From NCBI GenBank assembly GCA_015501585.1, contig JADNRY010000004.1:1-64000 (forward strand): a stretch of 64,000 nt of DNA, written 5' to 3'. The translations under genes and the position numbers were made by a program. Positions 21,955-32,164 of this stretch are shown in pieces. A model generated the notes under the pieces. The model was not told the DNA's origin. It made no database searches and saw only the letters and a program-made list of their open reading frames with translations. The DNA comes from Rhodocollybia butyracea (lineage: Eukaryota; Basidiomycota; Agaricomycetes; Agaricales; Omphalotaceae). Position 1 is the stretch's first letter. Every line of letters begins with the position of its first letter.

Positions 21955-22672
21955 CTAACTGATTACACAACCACAAGATTGGCTTGGAGGGCTGTAGGGG
22001 TCCTCGCCCTTCGAAAGACTTCCCCAGACAGATGGCACCTTCGTTTGCGAATTTTTGTACCCGTGACGTACGAGACCGATATCGAGTGACGGACGAGGAT
22101 AACAGGAAGTGAGAGATATGTTTGATTTGGTTTGAAACGCACGACCGGGATAGAAGGACGCATAAAAGGACGAGGAGGCAGAGGACGGAGAATTGCAGCA
22201 ACCGATCCGATTTGAAGGGGCGGACGAAAAAGATTGTTAGGTTACAGCAGATGAGAAGACGATTTTGTTTTGTTTGTGATGCACGACAAAGTGGGGGGAG
22301 GGGGAGGGGGGGAGAAGGATGGACGATGGTGGGAGGAAGGACAAAGAGGAGAAGAACGTTAGGAAAGAACAGATAAGAAAACTTGACCCATTGCAACTTA
22401 CCAGGAAGTCCTTGGTTGTCTTACAGTAGCGAATTAAGCTGGCAAAGTTTCATTAGGCAGAGCTTCATGAGACAAATGATATCGTAATACCTCGAGCTGG
22501 CCTCGCTTACTCTGACTCTAGGTCTTGCCAGATCCTCTTTCAGCCTCTGGTTGTGTTCTACCAGTCTACGCAGCTTGAGCTCTGACATGGATTGCTGAAA
22601 CCATCACGAAAAATAAGCAAAAAGAGATGGAAGAGCGCAAGAAGAACAGACTTTGTGCGGCCGGGCGTTCAT
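21955..22672 (-). CDS. ste18: G-protein gamma subunit, Ste18-type, copy 2 (81 aa, intact)
   Basis: Read on the minus strand, exons 22652-22672, 22491-22594, 22402-22438 and 21955-22038 join in frame to 81 residues. The start gives MNARPHK then [11 protein letters not shown], a typical G-gamma opening. The coiled-coil half has [12 protein letters not shown], the next exon [12 protein letters not shown], and the last VPSVWG, GEDPY and the C-terminal CaaX box CVIS with another Cys two residues before it. The 37-base exon and its phases are identical to copy 1, so the two are paralogs. The role is membrane anchoring of the G-beta/gamma dimer in pheromone and nutrient signalling, with farnesylation expected on the CaaX Cys. 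The intron of about 360 bp before the last exon is unusually long and contains a C-rich tract on the minus strand. Confidence 0.9.
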
Positions 22673-22882
22673 TGTTATTTGGGTAAAATGGATATAGAGA
22701 CAGAGAGAAAACGGCCAGTTATCTACTGATAGTGCTTTCTGGAAAGCAAGAAAACGACGGCGCAGAGCAAGGCCAACCTTTTGATGGGAAAGAAAGCAGA
22801 AATCAGGGCCACCTTAGTCGCTTACATATTATGTGTTTTGGCATTTGAGCGTTTATTGGGCGCTTCTACATTACTTACCGCA
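22673..22882. promoter_or_regulatory. short divergent promoter between G-gamma copy 2 and the 22883 gene
   Basis: Only 210 bp separate two divergent start codons. No specific operator was identified. Confidence 0.4.
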
Positions 22883-23938
22883 ATGGCCCCGTACAATCAC
22901 CCAAAAGTAATCAAGTCTCCAACGAAGGGTAGATTGTTTTAATAGATTAATGTTTGATGATTGACCTCACTGTTTCTAGCCTCGAAACGTTCTCCGTTGC
23001 TCTACAGAGGACATCCAACACGGAACGTCAACAGAAATGCGCCTGATTCCCGTCTTGGCAAACATATTCAAGAGAACTCGCCTGATCGCGGTCGCCACCG
23101 CCGCCGTGTTTCTACCTACGATTACCTGTTCGATGTACCTGACCCAGTCGAGGACCAAGATGCCGACGAAGGCGAATATTTCGAACGTCCAACGTTTACT
23201 TGGGAAGACGAGGAAACTCTAGTGTCTGATTTACTTCATAACAAGCAAGTGTTTTTTTTCGTTTTTAACGCGTCGTATTCTCATGATTCTTGTAGCCATG
23301 AACAACAATCCGAAGACGGCAAGCTTATTTCTCTCGCGGACTCTATTCAATCAGCCTTTGCCGTACACTCGAAGGAACTCCTCGACGACGTCGCAGATAC
23401 TCTCGTGCCAGCTGCCAATCGCGTCAAACACGCTTATCAAATACTAAACGACCAGATCGACGAATCTTACGCGTTAGGCCTACTTGAATTCGACGAAGCT
23501 TCCAAGAAAATAGAAAGTGTTGCCCTTACTAGTCAGAACGAGGTCAAAAAGGCGTATAATGCTTCGCAGGTACAACATTTTAGCTCAATCTGTGATTATA
23601 TGCGCCCTGTTTTCGGTTTGTTTAACGATCTGGACCTAACTTAGGCACGTATCCGAGACTTGTTCAAACAATTGGACGAAGCTTATGCCCGACGCGACAA
23701 GCTTTGGGTGGATTTCGAAAAGGCCTTGAATGAAACCAGTGTGTTTAGTTTTACTTTAGCTTCCACATCCAAGATCTGACACTCTATAGTCAACCCCGCA
23801 ATTGATAATATCAAGACTCACCCGCTTCGTATGGAACGTACACTCGTTACGCTGGAAAAGCAAAGCAAGCAGATTGCCAAAGAAGGCGGAGGAAAGGCTG
23901 CATACTTGAAACTTCTCAACAAGCTAAAGTCTGGTTGA
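22883..23938 (+). CDS. conserved-looking hypothetical protein with helical C-terminal half (275 aa)
   Basis: Exons 22883-22928, 22980-23244, 23296-23569, 23645-23738 and 23790-23938 join in frame to 275 residues. The second intron uses a GC donor (GCAAGT at 23245). The N-terminal third is basic and Pro/Arg-rich, followed by an acidic patch (DADEGEYFE). From about residue 100 the protein is helical, with heptad-like spacing (KHAYQILNDQIDESYALGLLEFDEASKKIE in pieces), ending KLLNKLKSG. It contains no transmembrane segment or signal peptide. I do not recognise the family; a coiled-coil adaptor is the best structural description. Confidence 0.7.
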
Positions 23939-24270
23939 AAACATCATATCAGAAATCGGATTGGCATCGTGCTCGCTCGCTCATTTTCACCGTTACATTT
24001 TTACTTTGCTATTTTAGGTGATCAGATAGATGAACTCTCGTAAACCTGTTGTATTTAGTAGACCTACTTTCGTTGTTGTACTATCGTTGCATGTTTCTTG
24101 TAAATGGATGCATGGACTCTTGTATCGCTTTAGTTGCACTCACATCATTATCGAAAGTCGTATCCCGGGGTGCGCGCTACAAATTCAGTACAGCTAGCAG
24201 TACAAAGGAAAAAAAAATACAACAGATTGTAGACTAAGATAATGTAAGTACTTCGAATCGTCAAGTCTAT
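23939..24270. other. 3' flanks of two convergent genes
   Basis: Region between the hypothetical gene and the end of the RNA polymerase III gene. No gene seen. Confidence 0.5.
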
Positions 24271-27200
24271 TTATAAAGCGTCTTCGAATAGCAATGTTCT
24301 AGGCTTGCTGAGCGAAGGTGCCATGGAAATCAGGGAAGGCCTAGGGGAAAAACTGAGTACACAGACACCGAGGACCAGGAAAAACGTACATTGAAGTCCC
24401 ACAATTAGCGGCAGCATTACCCATGATAATACTTTCGGACACTCCGGAAATAGTATCGTTTTTGCCAAAAGCCGCAGCGTCGAACAGGTGGTCAGTCGTC
24501 TTTTCGAATGAGGCGAGCATGAGTACGCTGTCTTTCATTTTGGCCACACCGAAACGAGTGATGCCAAGGACTTCGCCCTATGAACAGTACGTAGTGAGAT
24601 CATGACTTGCGAAAAGGTACGACTTGCGAAAAGGTACGACTTGCGAAAAGGTACGACTTGAAAAGGTACCAATGCACTCACCTTGTAGGACATCACATCT
24701 CCAAGCAACATGACATGTCGAGGATCAATGTTCATGTCATGCGATTTCATGGTGTACTGAATTTCATTTATGATGGTTTTGCGAGCGGCCTCGATACCCA
24801 AGACTTGAGCGACTTCGATGACATGATTTGATGTAGTGCGTTCGCCGATAACGCCTATGATACGAATTTGAGATTTGATAAGAAATAGGATAGTATGGGA
24901 ATTTCGAACCTTCGGTAATCATGCACTTCTGAAGGCCATAGCCTTCGACGAGAAGCTCCTTGTCGCCTTTTGTACTTTTATCATCACTGATATTGATGAC
25001 AGCTCGATGAATAGTAGACACTCCCTATACAAGAAATATGGATAACTGCGCTGAAGGAAAACGCTTCGGCTTACCTTCACTACCACGTCGTTTAGGTTCC
25101 GCTTGAGCTCTCGTAGTCGGTAGAACTTGTCTGGGCCGTCGACATATATCCGGAGCCTGTTCTTCTTGGGAATGACGGTGATTGACTGTGATATTCGCTT
25201 AAATCATATGGGATCATACAACAGCAGCAGCATACATACCTCTTGTTTGATCTTCAGCTTCTTTGTTGCAACAATTGCCCATTTAATGTCGTCCAAAGTC
25301 AATTCAAGCTGTAGCTTTTGGATAGCATCGGTGTCAATAAGTACACCAATATATGTGTACTCCGGAGCCCAAGCTTCTTCCAAAACACCAGCGATCTGGC
25401 GGGAGAAATTAGCCTTCATAACGCAGTACAAGGGACCACTCACATCGCCCAATAGCGTCTTTTCTAGTCGACCTTTGACGATCCGAGCAGAGGCTTCGCT
25501 GTCAGCGGTAACCAATTTACATGTGATGATAGGAGTGCTGATTGCTTTCGCGGCGTTAATGATTTCCTTGATACGTGGAACACCGAGGGTGACGTTCATA
25601 GACGCAACACCAGCAAAATGGAAAGTCTTCAAGGTCATCTGAGTACCAGGCTCTCCGATTGACTGAGCGCCCACAGCACCAACAGTAGAGCCTATGGATT
25701 ACCGCCTCAGTACCCTCCGAGTCTCAAGAAAAAAGCACAAACCAGGTTCGATTTGAGCCTTGACATATTTGAAGCGGCAAGATTCCAAAAATGCCTTTAA
25801 TAGTTTTTCCGTGACCTTGATTTTGTTGTTCAACGCGACCTTGGCGGAAGCTGCAGAAGAAAAAGATGAATAACCGGCACAGTCAAGAACGATATCATTG
25901 ACATACCCGTAGCACCGAATGAAAGATCTGTGTGTTCGTCCCATTCATCTGAGCGCTCCAACGCATCGAACATTCCTTGATCAGTTCGAGCTCGAGCGAG
26001 CTTAGCTACTGCATTATCAATGATGAAACTCCGAACAGTCTCTATGTATGTCGAACTAAGGTCCTTGGCAAACCGTACCGAAGCCAACTCCTTGTTGATG
26101 AGGTCGACAATTTGATAAGGTAACAAAGGTGTTCCTGAGCGATTTGTTGCCTAGAGCGAGAGTTAAACATCAAACAGAGTGCTGGAGGTTAGAGTACTGA
26201 CCGCAGCAGACTGCCAGGCTCGATCAAAGTCCAATGGTTGAGCATCACCTTCCAAGCATGCAGGATCCAGACCATCGTCTCCGTAACGGAACTGAACAAC
26301 TCCACCGGTAGAGTTCCGCACAGACAAGTCGTATTGCGTGGTTAAGTCTTCCAACGCCTTCATTAAACGACGCTGCATGTAACCAGTCTCTGCCGTCTTA
26401 ACCGCAGTATCGACAAGACCTTCACGACCAGAGATGGCGTGGAAAAGGAACTCGGTAGCGACCAAACCCGAATAGAAACTATTGCGAACAAAGCCTTTAG
26501 AAGGAGGCTCCTTCGACCCTTTCGGGAAGTGAGGGAGTGAACGGTCCTGAAATCCATCAGGAACACGATGTCCAGCAATAATCTGTTGCCCGACACAAGC
26601 GACCATTTGAGAAACGTTGATGACCGAACCTTTACAAGTTCGTTAGTGCAAGTTTAGATTGATAGTGAAAACCATACCTTTGGAACCACAGGTAGCCATA
26701 ATGAGCGGAGCGTTCTGACGACTCAACTCCTTCATACAAATTTGTCCTACCTCTTCACGAACTTTGGAAAGGACAGAAGATATTTCCGCTTCCAAAGTCT
26801 GCTCTTGATCACAACCAGGTTTGTTCTCAAGCTCTCCCTTTTTCGCTCGTTCGATGAGATTCTGGCATTTTGCATACGCTTGTTCAACTAGGTCATTCTT
26901 GCGAGCAGAGAGTTCTGGTCCAGGAATGACGTCGTTGATACCGAGTGAAAACCCGTAATTTGCTGCGGAAACAAGTAAAAAACCAGTTATCGAAGGAATG
27001 CAGAAAAAGCGACATACCCAACCAACGAGCACAAAGTTTTGCGAGACGATTCATCGCTGCTGCTGCTTCATGCGGACCATAATCTCTCATGATCACTCCG
27101 AATATCGATTTTTTCTTTCCACTACCGACAACAGCCTTGTCCATCACACCACACATGACTTCGCTGTTTACGATAACGAGCCAGCCATCGTTGGGTGACA

Positions 27201-29442
27201 TGTCCTTGGCCAGCGTCATCCTTGCGGGATAGTTTTCGGGTTTAGCCTCTTCCCAACGATGGCATTTCGATTCGACATTGACTTTAATCTGCGACTGTCG
27301 ATTCGCCGCATCAGGACGTTGAAGATTTGTTTTCCTGTCCAGAGTCTGGCAGGCTTCAGGATGGTGGGAGGTGGGATATCGATCTGGAGGTCTGCGTCAG
27401 CGAGATAGCAACATATCTGGGTGAACTGTCGACGGTCGAAAAACTGGTCTTTGCGGGAGAGAAGGTAGGAAGCGGTGATAAAATCTTGGATGGCAGCGAT
27501 GACGGGTTCACCATTTCGAGGTGTTACGAGGTTCTTCTCGATACTCATTAACTCTAGGGCTTCGGTTCGAGCTTCCTCGGTTTGAGGTATGTCTGAACAA
27601 AGATCAGTAGACGCAAAGAAAAGCACAAGCGAAGGTACACACGTAGGTTCATTTCGTCACCGTCGAAGTCGGCGTTGTAGGGGCCACAGACACACTCGTT
27701 GAGGCGAAATGTTCTCCATGGTCGTACTTTGACCTATGCTCGGAAATTAGCAAGTGGTGTTATCAGAGAACGATTCACGCTAACCCTATGGCACATAATC
27801 GAAAGCTAAAAAATTCGATGAGATAGAATTTGTACAATAATAGAGCATACGTACCTTGTGCAAACTAGGCTGTCGGTTGAACAGAGCAACATCTCCGTCG
27901 ATGATATGTCGATCCACGATATCGCCGATAGCAAGACCAGCAGCGATAGCTTGCCGGTTACCAAACTTGAGATACTTCTTGTTCTGACCTCGAGTGACAA
28001 AGTTGGCGCCAGGATGTACGTCTACTCCGTTTCGAACTGCCAGCCTCAGTTTCTCGATGTTATGCGATGTGACGCGCTCGGGATAGGTCAAAGTTGTCGC
28101 CACCTTGATTGGCACGGCGACCTCGTCAATTCGCAAGTTAGGGTCGGGAGAGATGACTGTCCGTGAAGAAAAGTCGACACGCTTTCCCGAGAGGTTACCT
28201 CGAAAACGGCCTTGTTTTCCTTTCAGTCGTTGTACGAAACCTCGTATAGGTTTTGAATTCATGGCGGGAGGTATACCAGGAAGCTCAGAGTTGATGTACA
28301 TGGCGACAGAGAGTTGGAGAACGTCCCAGTTGTCCATCACAGTCTCGATGGGTCGACCTTTTTCTAAACACTCCTTTACAATCGCGTTGCCGAGAATGAT
28401 GTCCCTCAGTTTGACCGTGAGGTCGTCTTCGTTGGAGCCGGCATCCTGTGCAACGGATGGACGAATACAGGTGGGAGGGACAGAGATGTACCGCCAGAGA
28501 AACTCTTCTGGCCTACCGAACTGAGGCTGCATGCCAAGAAGTTCACAGTCCTGTGTTGATGTTAAGGCATGAAAGCTACAGATGCAGATTTACCTACCTC
28601 GTCGGATATCCTTTTGAAAAGATCCAGAACCTTAAGCGGGTTCAAGTCTTCCTGGACAGCTCTGTGGAGATACAACGCAATATCCTTTTGTCCCTCGATA
28701 GCTGGCGCAAACGATTGTTTCCACTTTTCCATTTCCTCTGCTGTTTTCTTTGCACGAAACTTGTCATGTATGATCTTTAAGACTCCACCCTTCTTTACTG
28801 CGCCATTAGTAGCGGAACAGTACGGACAATAGACAACTTTTCGAGCCAGCACGTTAACTGCTTTTGTTAAAGCCTGACGATGGATATTTTCGAGATTGGG
28901 TCGACGAAAACGCTTGATGTAATTCCGGCGATCTGTTTCTTCGAGAAGGACGCGCGCACAGGCCTAATCGAGTTTCCATTCACATAAGATTAATCATGTT
29001 AAACGCTTGACGCACTTTGCACACGCATTGTAGAATTCCGATGGTATGTTTGAAGTAACCGGGATGGAAAACGGGAACACAGAGTTTAATGTACGCGTAG
29101 TGCCCAACACAGTCCGTTGCAGACTGTCCACACGTTCCGCAAAAGGCGCTTTTATCCGATGTTCCCTGGATAACGAGTCAGGCGTTTTTGGGAACGAGTT
29201 TCTTCGATGACTCACTAGACGACGATCTAGTACACCATCTTTCACCGGAAGCCTTGTATCCGCTGTGTAGAGCTCCTTTTGGACGGCTTCGAACTCTGCA
29301 AGTTTTACGGTGTCCTGAGGATTCAGTAAACTAAACTGAATCTTCTTGCTGGATAGAAGAAAATCAGAAATGAAGTAAGAAATATGGGGATTTTTAGGAC
29401 CTACATGACTTTTGGGGACTGGTGAGATACAGATTCCTTCAT
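24271..29442 (-). CDS. rpc1: DNA-directed RNA polymerase III largest subunit (RPC1)
   Basis: The minus-strand gene starts at ATG 29442 ([12 protein letters not shown], then an intron, then [12 protein letters not shown]) and ends in [12 protein letters not shown] at 24271. Motifs occur in family order: CGTCG and DCVGHY zinc region (about 29150), [13 protein letters not shown] (28840), [14 protein letters not shown] (28190), [10 protein letters not shown] (27870), the catalytic [10 protein letters not shown] with its Mg-binding aspartates (about 27670), the bridge-helix region (about 26400) and [10 protein letters not shown] near the C-terminus (24420). The Pol III-specific words [18 protein letters not shown] and [13 protein letters not shown] separate it from Pol I and Pol II. 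It transcribes tRNA, 5S and U6 genes. The gene has many short introns and shares a 132-bp divergent promoter with the proteasome gene. It appears intact. Confidence 0.97.
24604..24668. repeat. 17-bp minisatellite in an RPC1 intron
   Basis: The unit GACTTGCGAAAAGGTAC is repeated exactly three times from 24604 and a fourth time with a 3-base deletion, ending at 24668. It sits inside an intron of the polymerase gene. Confidence 0.9.
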
Positions 29443-29574
29443 TCTGACCCAGTTGAGTCAACGCCTTGTGCTATAACATGGAACTCAGAAATCGAAGTTA
29501 AAATTGAAGTGTGACGTCTCTGGCTCAGCAAATGTCACGCGTCTAGAGACTTACGCGTTCAAATACCTACCACC
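29443..29574. promoter_or_regulatory. 132-bp divergent promoter, RPC1 / proteasome alpha1
   Basis: The two start codons face away from each other across 132 bp, so transcription of both must start from this stretch. No TATA box is evident. Confidence 0.5.
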
Positions 29575-30682
29575 ATGTCCAGGACATCTTACGACCGGTA
29601 AATGCTTTTCTGGGTCCATTAGCCTAACAGAATACTCACACTTACCCTAGATATCTCACTGTATTTTCTCCAGAAGGCCGGCTCTATCAAGTCGGTACGT
29701 TGGGACCACCAGCTTCATCGTGAAGAATTGAATTAATTCATCGCACAGAATATGCATTCAAGGCAATATCTGGTTCTGGACACACTTCTGTAGCCGTCCG
29801 TGGCAAAGATACTTCAGTTGTCATCACACAACGCAAAGTTCCAGTAATTTCCTTTATCCTTGTTCTGGTATAGTTTTTGATCAAGTCTTTCAGGACAAGC
29901 TCTTGGATGCAACGACCGTAACACATTTATTTAGTATTACCCCGACAATTGGTTGTGTAATGACAGGGCTAATCGGTGCGCAGAGTTATCCTTTACCTTT
30001 GAACAGAAACTGACGCATCTCTCCAGCCGATGCTCGCCAGCAGATATCTCGAGCAAGAAGCGAAGCTGCAGACCATCGACACAAGTACGGATACGAAATC
30101 ACGCCCGATCAGCTTGCGAGACGTATGGCAAATATCAATCAAGTGTACACGCAACGCGCAGGGATGCGGCCGTTTGGAATTGGTGAGGCATTGTTCTTCC
30201 GTTGTACGCGTCGGTCTCATGGTTCCTTTCTCAAGCAATGATCCTCATCGGTATCGATTCCGAGTTCGGCCCTCAATGCTTCAAACTCGATCCTGCAGGT
30301 TACTTTGTTGGGTTCCACGCGACAGCAGCCGGTCAAAAGCAGCAGGAGGCTATGAACCATCTAGAGAAGAAATGGAAGAAGCTTGATAATGGACGAGGCG
30401 CTGACGATCCTGTTGGTGCTGGTAACAAACTTAGTCGTGCTGAAGTTATCGAGGTACGTTTCTCTGCGATGCTCTTTCGTTCCATACATCTAACCACGCA
30501 ACCACCAGATGGCAATCGAAGCCATGTCAACGGTACATGGTGTGGATTACAAGCCTTCGGAAATCGAAATCGGTATCGTGTCAACGGGTGCCGAGGAGGA
30601 TGTCAAAACACAAGGACTATGGCGAACAATGGATGAGGCAGAGATTGAAAAGCACTTGTTGGCGTATGCTGAGAAGGATTAG
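29575..30682 (+). CDS. scl1: 20S proteasome subunit alpha type 6 (alpha1) (263 aa)
   Basis: Seven exons (29575-29597, 29651-29694, 29749-29843, 29894-29975, 30027-30182, 30236-30453, 30509-30682) join in frame to 263 residues. The alpha-type signature [20 protein letters not shown] opens the protein. [35 protein letters not shown] and [11 protein letters not shown] follow, and FKPSEIE-like sequence ([12 protein letters not shown]) lies near the end. The GF(K/H)ATAAG and VDYKPSEIE words fit PSMA6/SCL1 rather than other alpha subunits. It is one of seven subunits of the outer, gating ring. The C-terminus lacks a long tail. It converges on KGD4, with only 55 bp between the stops. Confidence 0.95.
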
Positions 30683-30737
30683 AGAACGTCAAATATATTT
30701 TGTTTCTGTACAGAACAACAGGTATCAATAAATAAGT

Positions 30738-31135
30738 CTATGATCGCATGGATGCGCCGCCGCTCTGCGTCCAAACAAGTATAAGTGTTCAGAGCAACGG
30801 AAAATGACAACTCTAACGCACCAGAATCGCATCGATTTCCGTTTCTTCCAGCTGATGCACTCTTGGTTTCCAAAATTTCTCCGGGGCCTCCCAAAATTCA
30901 TGGAAAACATTCTTTGATGACTCCGAAGCGGAGGTTGCCTTTGAATAAGTTTTGCTTTGGAATTCTGGCGGAGCGAATGGGTGAGCGTGAGGAGCTTCGG
31001 GGCCTAAGTAACGATGAATGAGCGCCAAATACAAGCAGAGTAAAGCAACGTACTGGAAGGCCAGCTGCGTTTGCCCAAAAACCGAATTAGCGGAGTATGT
31101 ACTCGCGCAGCGAAGACACGGACAGAAGGATGCAT
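30738..31135 (-). CDS. kgd4: alpha-ketoglutarate dehydrogenase subunit 4 (KGD4/YMR31/MRPS36-like) (96 aa)
   Basis: Minus-strand exons 31054-31135, 30822-31003 and a 27-base last exon 30738-30764 give 96 residues. The start MHPSVRVFAARVHTPLIRFLGKR has the basic, acid-free look of a mitochondrial protein. The C-terminus, IDAILSGGAS, carries the SGGA ending of the YMR31/MRPS36 family. These small proteins tether the E3 subunit to the E1-E2 core of the mitochondrial 2-oxoglutarate dehydrogenase complex; earlier they were taken for ribosomal proteins. Without the tiny third exon the frame would end at ILVR and lose the signature, so the exon choice matters. Identification rests on the two ends and the size. 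Confidence 0.8.
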
Positions 31136-31446
31136 AATGATGGTATAACGTCAAGATGGAAAAATGGCGCTCAGACGTGAAATTGCTTCAAGTTCTACGA
31201 ATTTGTGATACATTCTGGATATATACAATACTACAATACTAATTACAGTCAAGCCTTTACAGACTCAAAAACGACTTGAATTCTACGATAGACCCGGTTC
31301 GTAGCCGAGAGCTGGCTCTACCTTTTGATCTGCCCTTGCTTAACCCTCGCAGCGACGCAGTCGGAAAGTCGACTAAACAGGCTTCATACTGTACACCAGT
31401 AGCCGACTTCACAGTGTATTTGCGTATAAAAGTGATGCATGAATCT
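31136..31446. other. spacer between KGD4 and CWF18
   Basis: Holds the KGD4 promoter and the CWF18 3' flank. No gene seen. Confidence 0.5.
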
Positions 31447-32060
31447 TTATTCCTCGTCGGATAGATTATCCTGGTCCTGAGCCTGTTCTTGTGCCCTCAT
31501 AGCTCCCACAATGTCATCCGATTCGCCTTTTTGAGCTGCTAGTCGTTGTCCTGAATATGCAAGGCATGTAAACGACCGCGATTTTCAAGCAGAAATAAAA
31601 CGGAAGTACGGATTAGAATATGGATTGCTTCCTGAGTTTTGCGCTCTAGCTTAGCCAGTTTCTTGTCAGTTTCACGTTTGAGATCCCAGTTGGGTCTTTT
31701 TGGAGCGATATTGAACACGTTCTGTTGTATGTCAGATTCAGAGGTCAAGAGCCAAAGATCAACGCTCGACATACCAGTTCCTCAGCTCTTTTCTCCTCAT
31801 CTTCGGCAATAACTTGTTGCGCTAGGCCCTCAACATTCTTTTCGACTGTATCCATTTCAACATCTTCGGTAGTACGTTTCTTCAACGTCCGCGACTCGGG
31901 ATCGAAATTACGGTTCTTGAGGATTCCTTCACCATTACTGTCCACTTTTGAGGGTGAAATTCGTGGGCTAAAGAACGCGGATAAAATACCTCGTTGCCTT
32001 TCTTTGCTTCAACGCCAGTAATCTGGCTTTCCGTGCTTCTGAAGTCTCAGCAAGAGACAT
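31447..32060 (-). CDS. cwf18: pre-mRNA splicing factor CWF18 (CCDC12 family)
   Basis: The start ATG is at 32060 and the stop at 31447. The N-terminus MSLAETSEARKARLLALKQRK is the typical helical opening. After a short intron come ILKNRNFDPESRTLKKR, then NIAPKRPNWDLKRETDKKLAKLE and the final exon RLAAQKGESDDIV ending DNLSDEE. The words FRNY/NRNFDPE and PKRPNWDLKRD(E)..KL.KLE(R)RT are diagnostic of Cwf18/CCDC12, a component of the NineTeen-related, activated spliceosome. No RNA-binding domain is present; the protein is charged and mostly helical. The start codon is 104 bp from that of GUF1, which is divergent. Confidence 0.93.
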
Positions 32061-32164
32061 GGTGGTTGGTCGGAAAAGAGGTCCGAGTTTCACACGACTT
32101 GTTTTGTTTTTCCATGTTCCTCAACTAGAAGTCCAAAATCTTTTCCTTCTCCCTACTCAAATAA
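32061..32164. promoter_or_regulatory. 104-bp divergent promoter, CWF18 / GUF1
   Basis: The whole interval between two divergent start codons is 104 bp. A pyrimidine-rich stretch lies just upstream of the GUF1 start. Confidence 0.45.
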
